Assembly (NCBI GenBank): GCA_015075635.1
Contig: JABTUA010000002.1
Span: 3,156,292-3,220,291, forward strand
Reading direction: 5' to 3'
From: Polyangiaceae bacterium
GTDB lineage: Bacteria > Myxococcota_A > Polyangia > Polyangiales > Polyangiaceae
Length of the DNA: 64,000 nucleotides
Position numbers and translations under genes: made by a program. Positions 25,682-34,204 of the stretch are shown here, piece after piece (the first letter of the stretch is position 1; every line of letters begins with the position of its first letter). The notes beneath the pieces were generated by a model, which made no database searches, was not told the DNA's origin, and was given only the letters and a program-made list of their open reading frames with translations.

Positions 25682-27205
25682 ATGACGCTCCGTTATGCGG
25701 GTTACGTGGGCACCGGCTTGATTCTGGGCGCGGCTCTGGCGAGCGCGTGCGGCGGAGAGTCGTCGGACACTGGCTTGCACTCGGGGGGCGCGAGCACCGG
25801 TGGCGCGGGTATCGGCGGCGCCGGCACCTGCGCGCCGGGCGACACGCGGGTGTGCGTGGGCCCCGGAGCGTGTCAGGGCGGGCAGACCTGCTCGGCGAGT
25901 GGCGAGTGGGACGCGTGTGACTGCGGGAGCGGCGGCTCCGGCTCGGGCGGGTCCGGCGGAGCGGGTGGCGCCGGCGGCTCCGGCGGAACGGGCACCGGCG
26001 GCTCGGCCCCCGATGCCGGCGACGGCGCGCTGAACCCGGACGCGGCCTGCGCCGTCCAAAAGTTCCAGGCTTCGTTCATCAAGACACCGGTCGACGTCAT
26101 CTTCGTCGTCGACAACTCCTGCTCGATGGCCGAGGAAATGAAGGCGATCCAGGACAACATCAACACTAACTTCGCACAGGTGCTCGGGTCGCTCACCGTG
26201 GACTACCGCGTGATCGTGATCGGCGAGCACGGCGGATACAACACGCCCTCTAGTTACGAGTCGTCGATCTGCATTTCCCCGCCGCTTGGGGGAGCGCCAT
26301 GCACGGGCGTGCTCCAGAACACCGCACCCACCAACAACCCACCAGTCTTCTATCACTACGATCACGACGACGTTGAGAGTTGGGACGCTTGGTGCAAGAT
26401 GCTGGACTGGTACAAGCAGCCCGATCGCTACAACCTGGCTCCAGGCGGCTGGTCGCAGTGGCTGCGCAAGGAAGCTCTGAAGACCTTCGTACTGGTCAGC
26501 GACGATCGTATGGATTGCCAATGGCCGTCGACCGCGGCCTACTACTCCTCGTGCGCGGTCAACGGCCCGAGCTGCTACGACGACGGCACCGCGAGCAGCT
26601 ACCTGACCGATGCGCCTCTGGCCGCGCAGAACTTCGACACCGACTTGCTGGCTCTCGACCCGCTCCAGTTCGGCACCGCCACGAAGCGCAACTACGTCTG
26701 GCACAGTCTGGTGGGAGTCAGCAAAAACACCGCCAATGCGACGGGAGAATACCCGCCGACCGACGGGCTCGTCGCCTCCAAGTGCGCGACCGCGGTGAAC
26801 TCCGGACCGGGCAGCCAAGCGCTCAGCATGCTGACCGGGGGCCTGCGCTACCCGGTATGCGAGGGCGTGGGCTTCGACGTGGTGTTCAAGAAGATCGCCG
26901 AGAGCGTGGTCAAGGGCGTGAAGATTGCTTGCACGTTCGACGTGCCGGCGCCTCCCGCGGGCAAGACCATCGATCCGAAGACCCTCATGCTCGCGTACAC
27001 ACCCTCGGCGGGAGGCTCACCGGAAGCGTTCACCCAGGTGAACGACGCCACGCAGTGCAAAGCCGGATCTTTCTACCTCACCGTCGGCAGTGGCGGTGGA
27101 GATGCGGGCGGCAGCTCGATCGTGCTGTGTCCTGAAACCTGCACCAAGATCCAGAGCGACGCTCAGGCCAAGCTCGAAGTCCTGGCATTTTGCGCGGGCG
27201 GCTGA
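25682..27205 (+). CDS. von Willebrand A-domain lipoprotein
   Basis: 507 aa. Signal with Cys at SACGG, an N-terminal Cys-rich segment (CAPGDTRVCVGPGACQGGQT), a Gly/Ser linker (residues about 80-120), then a VWA domain starting VDVIFVVDNSCSM, which has the full metal-site DxSxS (D-N-S-C-S), and continuing with VIVIGEHGGY, LKTFVLVSDDRMD and a second half with LSMLTGGLRYPVCEG. Ends in a Cys-rich beta domain (VLCPETCTKIQ). VWA proteins bind metals and partner proteins; surface adhesion or complex assembly is likely, but no partner is identifiable nearby. Confidence 0.85.
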   Translation: MTLRYAGYVGTGLILGAALASACGGESSDTGLHSGGASTGGAGIGGAGTCAPGDTRVCVGPGACQGGQTCSASGEWDACDCGSGGSGSGGSGGAGGAGGSGGTGTGGSAPDAGDGALNPDAACAVQKFQASFIKTPVDVIFVVDNSCSMAEEMKAIQDNINTNFAQVLGSLTVDYRVIVIGEHGGYNTPSSYESSICISPPLGGAPCTGVLQNTAPTNNPPVFYHYDHDDVESWDAWCKMLDWYKQPDRYNLAPGGWSQWLRKEALKTFVLVSDDRMDCQWPSTAAYYSSCAVNGPSCYDDGTASSYLTDAPLAAQNFDTDLLALDPLQFGTATKRNYVWHSLVGVSKNTANATGEYPPTDGLVASKCATAVNSGPGSQALSMLTGGLRYPVCEGVGFDVVFKKIAESVVKGVKIACTFDVPAPPAGKTIDPKTLMLAYTPSAGGSPEAFTQVNDATQCKAGSFYLTVGSGGGDAGGSSIVLCPETCTKIQSDAQAKLEVLAFCAGG

Positions 27206-27358
27206 ACGTCGCCAAGTTCCCGACGTGGAGCCGCGAAGGTCCCTGCTGCTTGCCCGTGGCGTGAGCCCGGCGCGCGCGGAAGGTGAGGAACGACGAGTAG
27301 GCGTCCATGTTGCCCGCGGTCTGGGCCGACGGGATCTTGTTGAGCCCGCCTGCGGCGC

Positions 27359-27545
27359 GTAGGAGTTTCCACCTGTAGAAACCCAACGAGTTGGAAGTAC
27401 GCGGCGGCGGAGCTCGGATCGAGCGCTGCCCGCGAACCCCGGCTGGGCGGTCGGCAGGCGCGACTTCGGCAGATTCTCCACTCGCTCCCTGCGCAGGGCA
27501 CACCTCCGCGTTCGGCGAGGCGCTCACCGCTGCGTCGAGTTGGAG
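27359..27545 (-). mobile_element. IS91-like element terminus
   Basis: Contains GTAGGAGTTTCCACCTGTAG, GTACGCGGCGGCGGAGCTCG and CGCAGGGCACACCTCCGCGT, matching the end of the element at 58901-59070 and 18820-18970. The transposase C-terminal codons found there are missing. It adjoins a peptidase remnant (27560-27848) rather than transposase. Confidence 0.75.
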
Positions 27546-27559
27546 GCACAACGGCGGTC

Positions 27560-27848
27560 ATCTCGGCGTTGGTCCTCGGGTCGCCCCGGGCATGACCTTG
27601 ATCGACCAGCATGTACTCTACCCGCTGCTTCTTGGCGCGCAAGGTCCTCACCAGCCCGTCGAGCTGATTGACGGGCGTGCGCACGTCGCGAGCTCCTGCG
27701 TAGAGGAAGAGCGGCGCACGGATGCGGTCGACGTAGGTGGAAGGAGAGAGCGCGACCAGCGTGGCGGGCTCGCTGAGCGGGGCCATCTCCAGGCTCATGA
27801 ATCGCGCCAGATCGCCGAGCCCGCTCTTCATCTGCGCCGGGACGTCGT
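27560..27848 (-). pseudogene. Prolyl-oligopeptidase (S9) C-terminal fragment
   Basis: The frame reads STYVDRIRAPLFLYAGARDV, RTPVNQLDGLVRTLRAKKQR and VEYMLVDQGHARGDPRTNAE, the alpha/beta-hydrolase end of S9 peptidases with the catalytic Asp (GARDVRTP) and His (QGHARGD). The serine elbow and the propeller are missing; both edges are IS91-derived sequence. Confidence 0.7.
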
Positions 27849-28490
27849 AAGTGGACGTTCAGGCGCAGCGCGCTGTCCGTCCTCTGCACCGCGGCCACGC
27901 CGCCCGTGTGCGCGTCTGCGACGCTCGCTAGCCCGAGCTGGCGCTTCGCTCGCCAGCGCAGTGAGCGGTCCACCTCTGCCATGAACGCGCTCACCACCTC
28001 GGCGCAGAGCTTCCGGTCGTAGCCGAGCAAGGCTCGCAGTCCCCAGGGCAGTGAGCAGATCCAATGGCGAATGGGCACGCGCGGCAGGACGCTCTGCTCC
28101 AAGTGGACGGCGGTGTCCGCCATCCGCCGACCGAGGCAGGAGGGGCAGAATCCGCGCTGTTTGCAGGAGAAGGCGACGAGCTCGGAGTAGCCGCACTCGC
28201 GACAGACCAGATGCAGACACCCGTGCTCGAGACGCCCGCAGCGAAGGTACTCCTCGAACTCCTTCACCACGAAGCGCGGCAGTCCGCCGTGCTCCTCCGC
28301 GCGCTCGAGGAACGCCGGCCAGTGCTCCGCCACCGTCTGGTAGAGCACGGTCCTCTCCGGCCGGTGGCGGAAGCGCGAGCGCTCGGGCTGTGCGAGCGCA
28401 TGTGCAGGGTGGCCCACGCCACTGCCGCCTCAGCGAGCGGCGTGCCAGCCAGGTGAACCCAAAACCCCGCTGTTTCGCTCGCTCACAAGG
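27849..28490 (-). mobile_element. IS91-family element 5' part, transposase N-terminus
   Basis: Encodes in one frame LYQTVAEHWPAFLERAEEHG, then the zinc-finger CLHLVCRECGYSELVAFSCK and RGFCPSCLGRRMADTAVHLE, and RHWICSLPWGLRALLGYDRK, the N-terminal region of IS91-like transposases up to before the Y2 catalytic region. Nearly identical to 60061-60690 but with no frameshifts over this stretch. The transposase body ends at 27849, where peptidase sequence starts. Right boundary of identity at about 28490 (CGCTCGCTCA). Confidence 0.82.
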
Positions 28491-28553
28491 TGGCGAAGTG
28501 GCGAACTCAGGTGGCGATCGACGCGCTTCGTGACACCCGGCGGGGTGCCACCG

Positions 28554-28862
28554 TCACCCATCGCTGCCGAGCACCGCGCGCACGCGCGCGACCGCTTCCC
28601 CGAGGTCCCGGGCAACGAGCTCCGCCGGCAGCCGCAACACCCGCCACCCGCGGCGACCAAGCTCCCGGTCCCGGCGCGCATCGGCCGCACGCCGGCTGGC
28701 GTGGTACGCGCCATCGACCTCAATCACGACGCGCACGGAGGGCACGGCGAAGTCCGCGATGTACCGGCCGACGACGTACTGACGTCGGACGACCGCGCCC
28801 AGCTTCCCGCCACGCAGCTCCCGCCACAGCGCCTCCTCCGTGGGCGTCTGCGCAAAGCGCAT
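28554..28862 (-). CDS. DUF559 (Vsr-like nuclease fold) protein
   Basis: 102 aa: MRFAQTPTEEALWRELRGGK, then VVRRQYVVGRYIADFAVPSV and RVVIEVDGAYHASRRAADAR, ending VLRLPAELVARDLGEAVARV. This is the DUF559 pattern: a restriction-endonuclease-like fold with the D-ExD type acidic residues (ADFAVPSVRVVIEVDG). Typically about 110-120 aa, so nearly complete. The family is often found near mobile DNA or in restriction contexts; the role is unproven. It lies next to an IS91 boundary. Confidence 0.75.
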   Translation of the reverse strand: MRFAQTPTEEALWRELRGGKLGAVVRRQYVVGRYIADFAVPSVRVVIEVDGAYHASRRAADARRDRELGRRGWRVLRLPAELVARDLGEAVARVRAVLGSDG

Positions 28863-29306
28863 GGCGCGCGGCTCGTCCTCGATCGGCCGGGCTGCTCAAA
28901 TTTCTGCGCTTTCACGTGCTCGGCAACACACGGAGGCATCCAAGCGCGCGGACCCGGGCCGTGTAGTTCATTCCGCGGCCCCGGCGACTCGCGAGTGACG
29001 AATCCGGACTGCGACAACCGCGGCGTCTACGCGCCGTCCAGCACGTGGATCGTGACGGCCGTCGCTGCCCGCTGAGCGCGCGCATGGATACCGCCGGCGA
29101 GGCCGCTAGAATCGCGGCCGATGGACGACCGGCAGCTCAGGGAGACGCTTCCTTGGGCGGCCGAGCTCGACAACAGCGGAGATTTCCAGGGCGCCGTGAT
29201 CGCGGCGACGGTCCGTGAGACATTGGGCCGGTGACGCGCTGACCGCGAGCGCCGCTGCTGGCGTAAGCGCCGTGTAATTGCGGGGCGCTAGCGTCGCGGT
29301 CGCACG
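28863..29306. other. Intergenic region with possible remnants
   Basis: Gene-free stretch of 444 bp. A short plus-strand frame ends CDNRGVYAPSSTWIVTAVAA at 29075, perhaps the tail of a lost gene. A 37-codon ORF at 29122-29235 (MDDRQLRETLPWAAELDNSG start) has no clear ribosome binding site. The region also serves as the 5' region of the transporter gene at 29307. Confidence 0.3.
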
Positions 29307-30443
29307 ATGGTCAGAGAAGCCCAGGCCCGACGCGTCGGGCCGAGCGGGAGCTGGGGCGCCGCCCTGCTGCGCGTCGCAGACGGGCAACTGAAGTACCTGC
29401 AGCCGGCCTACTTCGCGATGGTGATGTCGACCGGCATCGTCTCGATGGCCTGCGCCATGGTCGGGCACGAATTGGCCGCGACCGCGCTGCTCTGGCTGAA
29501 CCTGCCGCTCTTGGCGACGCTCGTCGCGCTGACGCTGCTGCGGGTCGCGCGATTTCCCAGAGAGTTCGTCGCCGACTGGAGCGATCACCAACGGGGTGTG
29601 GGTTTCTTCACCATCGTCGCGAGCACCTGCATCGTCGGAAACCAACACGTGATGCTCCGCTCCGCCCTGGACCTGGGCAAGAGCATCTGGTGGCTCGGCC
29701 TCGCGCTCTGGTGCGGCTGCATGTACGCCATCTTCACGGCGCTGACCGTTCGCGAAACCAAGCCGAGCTTGCCCGACGGCATCAACGGTGGCTGGCTGGT
29801 CGCGGTCGTCGCGACGCAGTCGCTCTGCGTCCTCGGCTGCAATGTCTCGACCGCTTTCGGTGCGAGCCGCCCGTTCGCGCTCTTCGCGATGCTCGCGTTG
29901 TGGCTGTGCGGGGGTATGCTCTACATTTGGACCATCTCGCTGATCTTCTATCGCTACACCTTCTTCCGCTTCCTCCCGAGCGATCTGATGCCGCCTTACT
30001 GGATCAACATGGGGGCGATGGCGATCTCGACGCTCGCAGGCACCGCCTTGATCAAGAACGCCGAAGGCTCGGAGCTGCTCAGCTCGCTCTTGCCGTTCCT
30101 GAAGGGGTTCACGCTCTGGTACTGGGCGACGGCGACCTGGTGGGTCCCCATGCTGGTGATCTTGGCGGTGTGGCGGCATGTGGTGAAACGTTTCCCCATC
30201 TCGTACGACCCGCTGTACTGGGGAGCGGTCTTTCCTCTGGGGATGTACGCGGCCTGCAGCTTTCAGCTCGCGAGTGTCACGGGGATCGTCGAGCTCTCGG
30301 TGCTGGCCCGGCGCTTCGTCGTGGTCGCCATCGTCGCGTGGAGCCTCGCGTTCGCGGGGTTCGCGCGGCGCCTGTTCTCACTCGCGGACACCGTTCGCCG
30401 CGAGCGCGCCGGGGAAGCGCGCCTCGGCCAAGCTCGGTCATGA
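29307..30443 (+). CDS. TDT/SLAC1-family (TehA/Mae1-like) anion transporter
   Basis: 378 aa with about ten TM helices. LQPAYFAMVMSTGIVSMACA near the N-terminus and ALWLCGGMLYIWTISLIFYR and WYWATATWWVPMLVILAVWR later are typical of the tellurite-resistance/dicarboxylate transporter family, whose plant SLAC1/SLAH members are nitrate- and chloride-permeable channels and whose microbial members move malate or tellurite. Start ATG at 29307. It lies upstream of a two-component pair and the nar operon on the same strand, so an anion (nitrate or nitrite) role is a testable inference. No NarK-type carrier is in the window. Confidence 0.82.
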   Translation: MVREAQARRVGPSGSWGAALLRVADGQLKYLQPAYFAMVMSTGIVSMACAMVGHELAATALLWLNLPLLATLVALTLLRVARFPREFVADWSDHQRGVGFFTIVASTCIVGNQHVMLRSALDLGKSIWWLGLALWCGCMYAIFTALTVRETKPSLPDGINGGWLVAVVATQSLCVLGCNVSTAFGASRPFALFAMLALWLCGGMLYIWTISLIFYRYTFFRFLPSDLMPPYWINMGAMAISTLAGTALIKNAEGSELLSSLLPFLKGFTLWYWATATWWVPMLVILAVWRHVVKRFPISYDPLYWGAVFPLGMYAACSFQLASVTGIVELSVLARRFVVVAIVAWSLAFAGFARRLFSLADTVRRERAGEARLGQARS

Positions 30444-30633
30444 GCGCACAATGCCCGACGCTGTTTCCGCGTGTGTCCACGACCCCAGTCGGTGCGTGCT
30501 ACGCTCGGAGCCGGCAGCGGGCCTACAGGCCCTCGCCTCGGGAGGACCCATCGCGAGCTCGACACAGCCGTGGCCCACGCGCCACCGGATCGAGAGTTCT
30601 TGTGAGACCCGCTCGACAGGGTCGGCGCTAGCG

Positions 30634-31947
30634 ATGGCGCGCGCGCAGCCCGCCGGTCCTGTCTTCGGCTGGCTGGTGCGCCTGCGCTGGCTCGCCATCG
30701 TGGGTATCGTCCTGGTGCTGGTTGGCGTCGGCAACAGGCTGAGCTCATGGGCGCTCGGCACGTTGGCGGGGCTCGTCCTGACGCTCGTCGTGAGCTCCCT
30801 CTTGACCCACTACCTGACCGGCAAGCACCAGAGCGAGCGGCGGCCGGCCGGGAGCGTCGACGACCCGTCGCTCGAGAGCGATCGTCTGAGAGATGCGCGC
30901 GAAGAGCTCGAGACAGAGCGTTCCAGGCTCCAGGCCATCATCGATTGCATGGGGGATGCGGTGAGCTTCTCGGACCGCGCGGGCAACGTGCTGCTCGAGA
31001 ACCAGCGCGCCGCACAGCTGTGGGGTGCGCCGGGAGCCGCGGATGCGACACGTGCGGACGTGCTGAAAGCAACGCTCGAGGGCGCGACGGGCGCGCGGGT
31101 CTTCGAGCACGCCGGCCGGAGCTACGAGGCCACGTCGTCGGTCGTGCGCGATCAGCGCGAGCGTTCCATGGGCCTGGTCGTGGTCGCCCGTGACGTCACC
31201 GACCGTCTGGCTCTCGAACGTCGCCTGGCGCACGAGGAGCAGATCTCGGTCGTCGGCAAGCTCGCTGCGGTGGTGGCCCACGAGATCAACAACCCCATCG
31301 GCGTCGTATCGCTCTACGCACAGCACGCGCTGGCTCGACTGCCCAAGGGCGATCCGCTCCAGCGGCACCTGGAGACCATCCAGCGCAACGCCGAGAGCTG
31401 CCGGAAGATCACCGGAGACCTGCTCGAGCTCGCGCGACCGCGGAAGCCCAAGCACGAGCGCGTCGATCTCCGGACGGTGTGCCACGACGTGGCCCAATCC
31501 GTGGAGCCACTGGCCGCGAAGCTCGGCGTGCGGATCATCCACGAGGAGAGCGCCTCGGCGGTGTGGGCGGAGGCGGACGCGCAGCAGCTTCGGCAAGCGG
31601 TGCTGAACCTCACGTTGAACGCCATAGAGGCTTCGCGACAGGGCGGGACCGTGCAGCTCCGCGCCTTCGAAGCGCCGGAGCTCGCGCCAATCACGCGCGC
31701 CATCGAGATCAGCGATTGCGGCGAAGGCATCCCAGCGGAAGAGCTCGAGCGAATCTTCCAACCCTTCTTCACGACCAAGCCGACCGGAACGGGGCTCGGG
31801 CTCGCGGTCGCGGACAACATCGTCCGCGGCCACGGGGGCAGCATCAGCGTCGAGAGCGAGACGCGGCAGGGGACGACCTTTCGCGTCTTGTTACCCGAGG
31901 TCCCTCCCAGTCGAGGGCTGCCTTCGGTGGGGGATGACCCCGCATGA
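30634..31947 (+). CDS. PAS-domain sensor histidine kinase, two TM helices
   Basis: 437 aa from the ATG at 30634 (MARAQPAGPVFGWLVRLRWL). Two adjacent membrane segments (residues 12-55) and a coiled region precede a PAS domain (LQAIIDCMGDAVSFSDRAGN), then HisKA with VGKLAAVVAHEINNPIGVVS containing the phosphorylatable His, and a HATPase with NLTLNAIEAS (N box), DCGEGIPAEELERIFQPFFT (G1/F) and GTGLGLAVADNIVRGHGG (G2). Its stop overlaps the start of the response regulator gene (ATGA), so they form a pair. It lies upstream of narC and probably controls nitrate respiration. Confidence 0.9.
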   Translation: MARAQPAGPVFGWLVRLRWLAIVGIVLVLVGVGNRLSSWALGTLAGLVLTLVVSSLLTHYLTGKHQSERRPAGSVDDPSLESDRLRDAREELETERSRLQAIIDCMGDAVSFSDRAGNVLLENQRAAQLWGAPGAADATRADVLKATLEGATGARVFEHAGRSYEATSSVVRDQRERSMGLVVVARDVTDRLALERRLAHEEQISVVGKLAAVVAHEINNPIGVVSLYAQHALARLPKGDPLQRHLETIQRNAESCRKITGDLLELARPRKPKHERVDLRTVCHDVAQSVEPLAAKLGVRIIHEESASAVWAEADAQQLRQAVLNLTLNAIEASRQGGTVQLRAFEAPELAPITRAIEISDCGEGIPAEELERIFQPFFTTKPTGTGLGLAVADNIVRGHGGSISVESETRQGTTFRVLLPEVPPSRGLPSVGDDPA

Positions 31948-34088
31948 CTCGGCCTCGGGTGCTGGTGGTCGACGATCATCGCGACATGGCGGACGGTATC
32001 GCCATGCTCCTCGGCGAGCTGCCGCTGGACGTGGAGGTGGCCTACTCCGCGAAGCAGGCACTCTCGCTGATGGAGAAGCGCGAAACGACGCTGGTGTTGA
32101 CCGACATCCGAATGCCGCGCATGGACGGCGTTCAGCTCCTCGCGGAGGTGAAGGCGCGCTCGCCACAAACGCGGGTCGTGCTCTTGACCGCATTCGGAAG
32201 CATCGACTCGGCCGTCGAAGCGATGAAGGAAGGAGCGAGCGACTACCTCACCAAGCCGTTCGACAACTCCGCGCTGCTCGACGTCGTGAAGCGGCACGTC
32301 GCGCCCGCTGCTCAGGGCGAGCTGGACGTCGAAGGCGTCGTCGCCGCGGTGGCGGCGCTGCTTTCCCCGGACGACCTGTTCAGCAGCCTGGGAGCCGCCC
32401 TCGAGACGCTACGAGGCGCCACCGGAGCGGACGACTGCGAGCTCTTCCTCTCCGAGCCAGATGGGAAGGACGCCTTGCTCTCCGTCTGGACCGGCCCCGA
32501 CGGTGAAGCGATGTCCGATCGCATGCGCTTCGAGCCCAACGTCGGCTACCCGGGCATCGTCGTCGCGACCGGCAAGAGCCTCGCGACCAGCGATCTGGCG
32601 GACGATCCGCGTTTCCTCCGGCGAAGGGTCACTGAGCGAGGCATCCGCTCCTACGCGTGTGCGCCGCTGACGGAGGCGCGGGGAGCCCTAGGCTCGATTC
32701 ACTTGCTCTCCCGCAGCGAGAGCTTTCCCGTCGAGCGCGCCGTCGCGTTGCTGGAGCGCGTCGCTGTCCCCGTGTCGAGCGCGGTGCGCGCTGGGCTCGC
32801 CACGCTCAGGCAGGAGGTCGACGCGGTGTGCGCGCCCCACGAATCAGGATCGGACGCGCAGCTCCGAGCGCTGCTCGATACCATCTGTCGCCGCGCCAAC
32901 GCCACCTACGGCACCATCGCGTTGGTCGACCCGGAGAAGGGCTTGCCGGCCCGCGTGGTGTCGACCGGGCCCGCCTCGCTGCTCTGCGCCCGCGCCGAGC
33001 TCGGGGAGTGGGCGGACTGCCCTACGGTCTTGGACGGGCATGGCTTCGCCGCCGATCGGGGTCGGCGTGGCTGGCCCATCCCCTGCCGGCGCGGCATTCC
33101 CAGCCGAGTGACCGCCCCGTGCTGCCTGCCGCTCCGCGAGAACGGTCGCTTTCACGGGCTCATCGCCGTGGACCTCGGGCGCCGAGGTGAGAACTACGCC
33201 ACGGCGCGCCTGGTTCCCCTGCTGGTGATGGCGCAGCAGGCCGCGCTGCACCTCGCGCCGAGCCGTCCGGGACTCCGACTCGACCCGAGCAGCGTCGCGC
33301 ATCCCGGCGACGAGGCGAAGGCTCCGGAGCTCGAGCTCCGCTGTCTGGGGAGCTTCGAGGTGCTGAAGCGGGGCTCGGCGATTTCAGCCGAGCAGTTCTC
33401 GCGCAGCAAGGCGCTGATGCTGCTCAAGCTGCTGGCGCTCAGGGCGGGGACGCCGATCAGCAAGGATTTCTTGATCGAGCAACTCTGGCCGGACGCCGAC
33501 CCACAGAGCGGAGCCAACCGGCTGCACGGCGTGATGCACGCGCTCAGATCGGTGATCGAGCCGCACCGGGCGGACCGCGCCTGGCTGTACGTTCGAAACC
33601 GCGGTGATGTGTATTACCTGAACCTCGACGCCCCGATGGAGATCGACCTCGTCCGCTATCGGGAGCTCGCGCGGACGGGCATGCGTGAGTCGGGCGGTTC
33701 TGCCAAGGCGATCGCGACGCTCGAGCAAGCGCTGGAGCTGTACCGGGGCGAGCTGTTCCAGGACGATCCCTACGCCGAGTGGTGCGAGGCGGAGCGCCGC
33801 GAGCTCGCGGAGCTTCAGCTTCGGGTGCTGGAGCGTGCCGCCACCTTGCGTGCGCGAAGTGGAGACCTGGAGAGCGCCGTCGGGCACCTTCAGCAGGCGC
33901 TGCGGATCGGGCAACATCGCGAGGATCTGCTCGAGTCGCAGCTCCGCCTGCTGCTGCGCATGGGGCGAGCCGGCGAGGCACGAGCCCAGTTCGACGAGTT
34001 CAGGGTCGCACTCGAGAAGGACCTGGGCGTGAAGAGCTCGCCGGAGCTGGAGGCGCTCCGGCAACGGGTTTTTCGCTCTTCGAGCTAG
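31944..34088 (+). CDS. Response regulator: REC, two GAF, SARP-type DNA-binding and BTAD
   Basis: 714 aa, overlapping the kinase gene by ATGA. Residues 1-125 are a receiver (VLVVDDHRDMADGIAMLL, phospho-Asp in LVLTDIRMPRMDGV, TAFGSIDSAVEAMKEGASDY, TKPF). Residues about 130-280 and 290-440 are two GAF-like domains. Then ELRCLGSFEVLKRGSAISAE begins a winged-helix of the SARP type, and DAPMEIDLVRYRELAR opens a bacterial transcriptional activation domain ending KDLGVKSSPELEALRQRVF. A receiver with sensory GAFs and a SARP/BTAD output is uncommon. Probably regulates the downstream nar operon. Confidence 0.88.
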   Translation: MTRPRVLVVDDHRDMADGIAMLLGELPLDVEVAYSAKQALSLMEKRETTLVLTDIRMPRMDGVQLLAEVKARSPQTRVVLLTAFGSIDSAVEAMKEGASDYLTKPFDNSALLDVVKRHVAPAAQGELDVEGVVAAVAALLSPDDLFSSLGAALETLRGATGADDCELFLSEPDGKDALLSVWTGPDGEAMSDRMRFEPNVGYPGIVVATGKSLATSDLADDPRFLRRRVTERGIRSYACAPLTEARGALGSIHLLSRSESFPVERAVALLERVAVPVSSAVRAGLATLRQEVDAVCAPHESGSDAQLRALLDTICRRANATYGTIALVDPEKGLPARVVSTGPASLLCARAELGEWADCPTVLDGHGFAADRGRRGWPIPCRRGIPSRVTAPCCLPLRENGRFHGLIAVDLGRRGENYATARLVPLLVMAQQAALHLAPSRPGLRLDPSSVAHPGDEAKAPELELRCLGSFEVLKRGSAISAEQFSRSKALMLLKLLALRAGTPISKDFLIEQLWPDADPQSGANRLHGVMHALRSVIEPHRADRAWLYVRNRGDVYYLNLDAPMEIDLVRYRELARTGMRESGGSAKAIATLEQALELYRGELFQDDPYAEWCEAERRELAELQLRVLERAATLRARSGDLESAVGHLQQALRIGQHREDLLESQLRLLLRMGRAGEARAQFDEFRVALEKDLGVKSSPELEALRQRVFRSSS

Positions 34089-34157
34089 CGCAGGCGTGAC
34101 GGATGTCAGCCGGACCGGGCGCGCGTAAGTCGCCTGTAAGCGCCGGAACGTAACGCT

Positions 34158-34200
34158 GGTCTCGGGCGGCACGCCTCTCTCGTGCCGCCGCCCGGAGACC
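34158..34200 (+). promoter_or_regulatory. Hairpin containing the narC Shine-Dalgarno
   Basis: GGTCTC (34158-34163) pairs with GAGACC (34195-34200) and inside it GGCGGCACG (34065+100 region, 34165-34173) pairs with CGTGCCGCC (34181-34189) around CCTCTCT; a few unpaired bases lie on the 3' side. The ribosome binding sequence GGAGA (34194-34198) sits in the 3' arm, 7 bases from the narC ATG, so this stem could mask translation initiation. Confidence 0.55.
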
Positions 34201-34204
34201 GATC

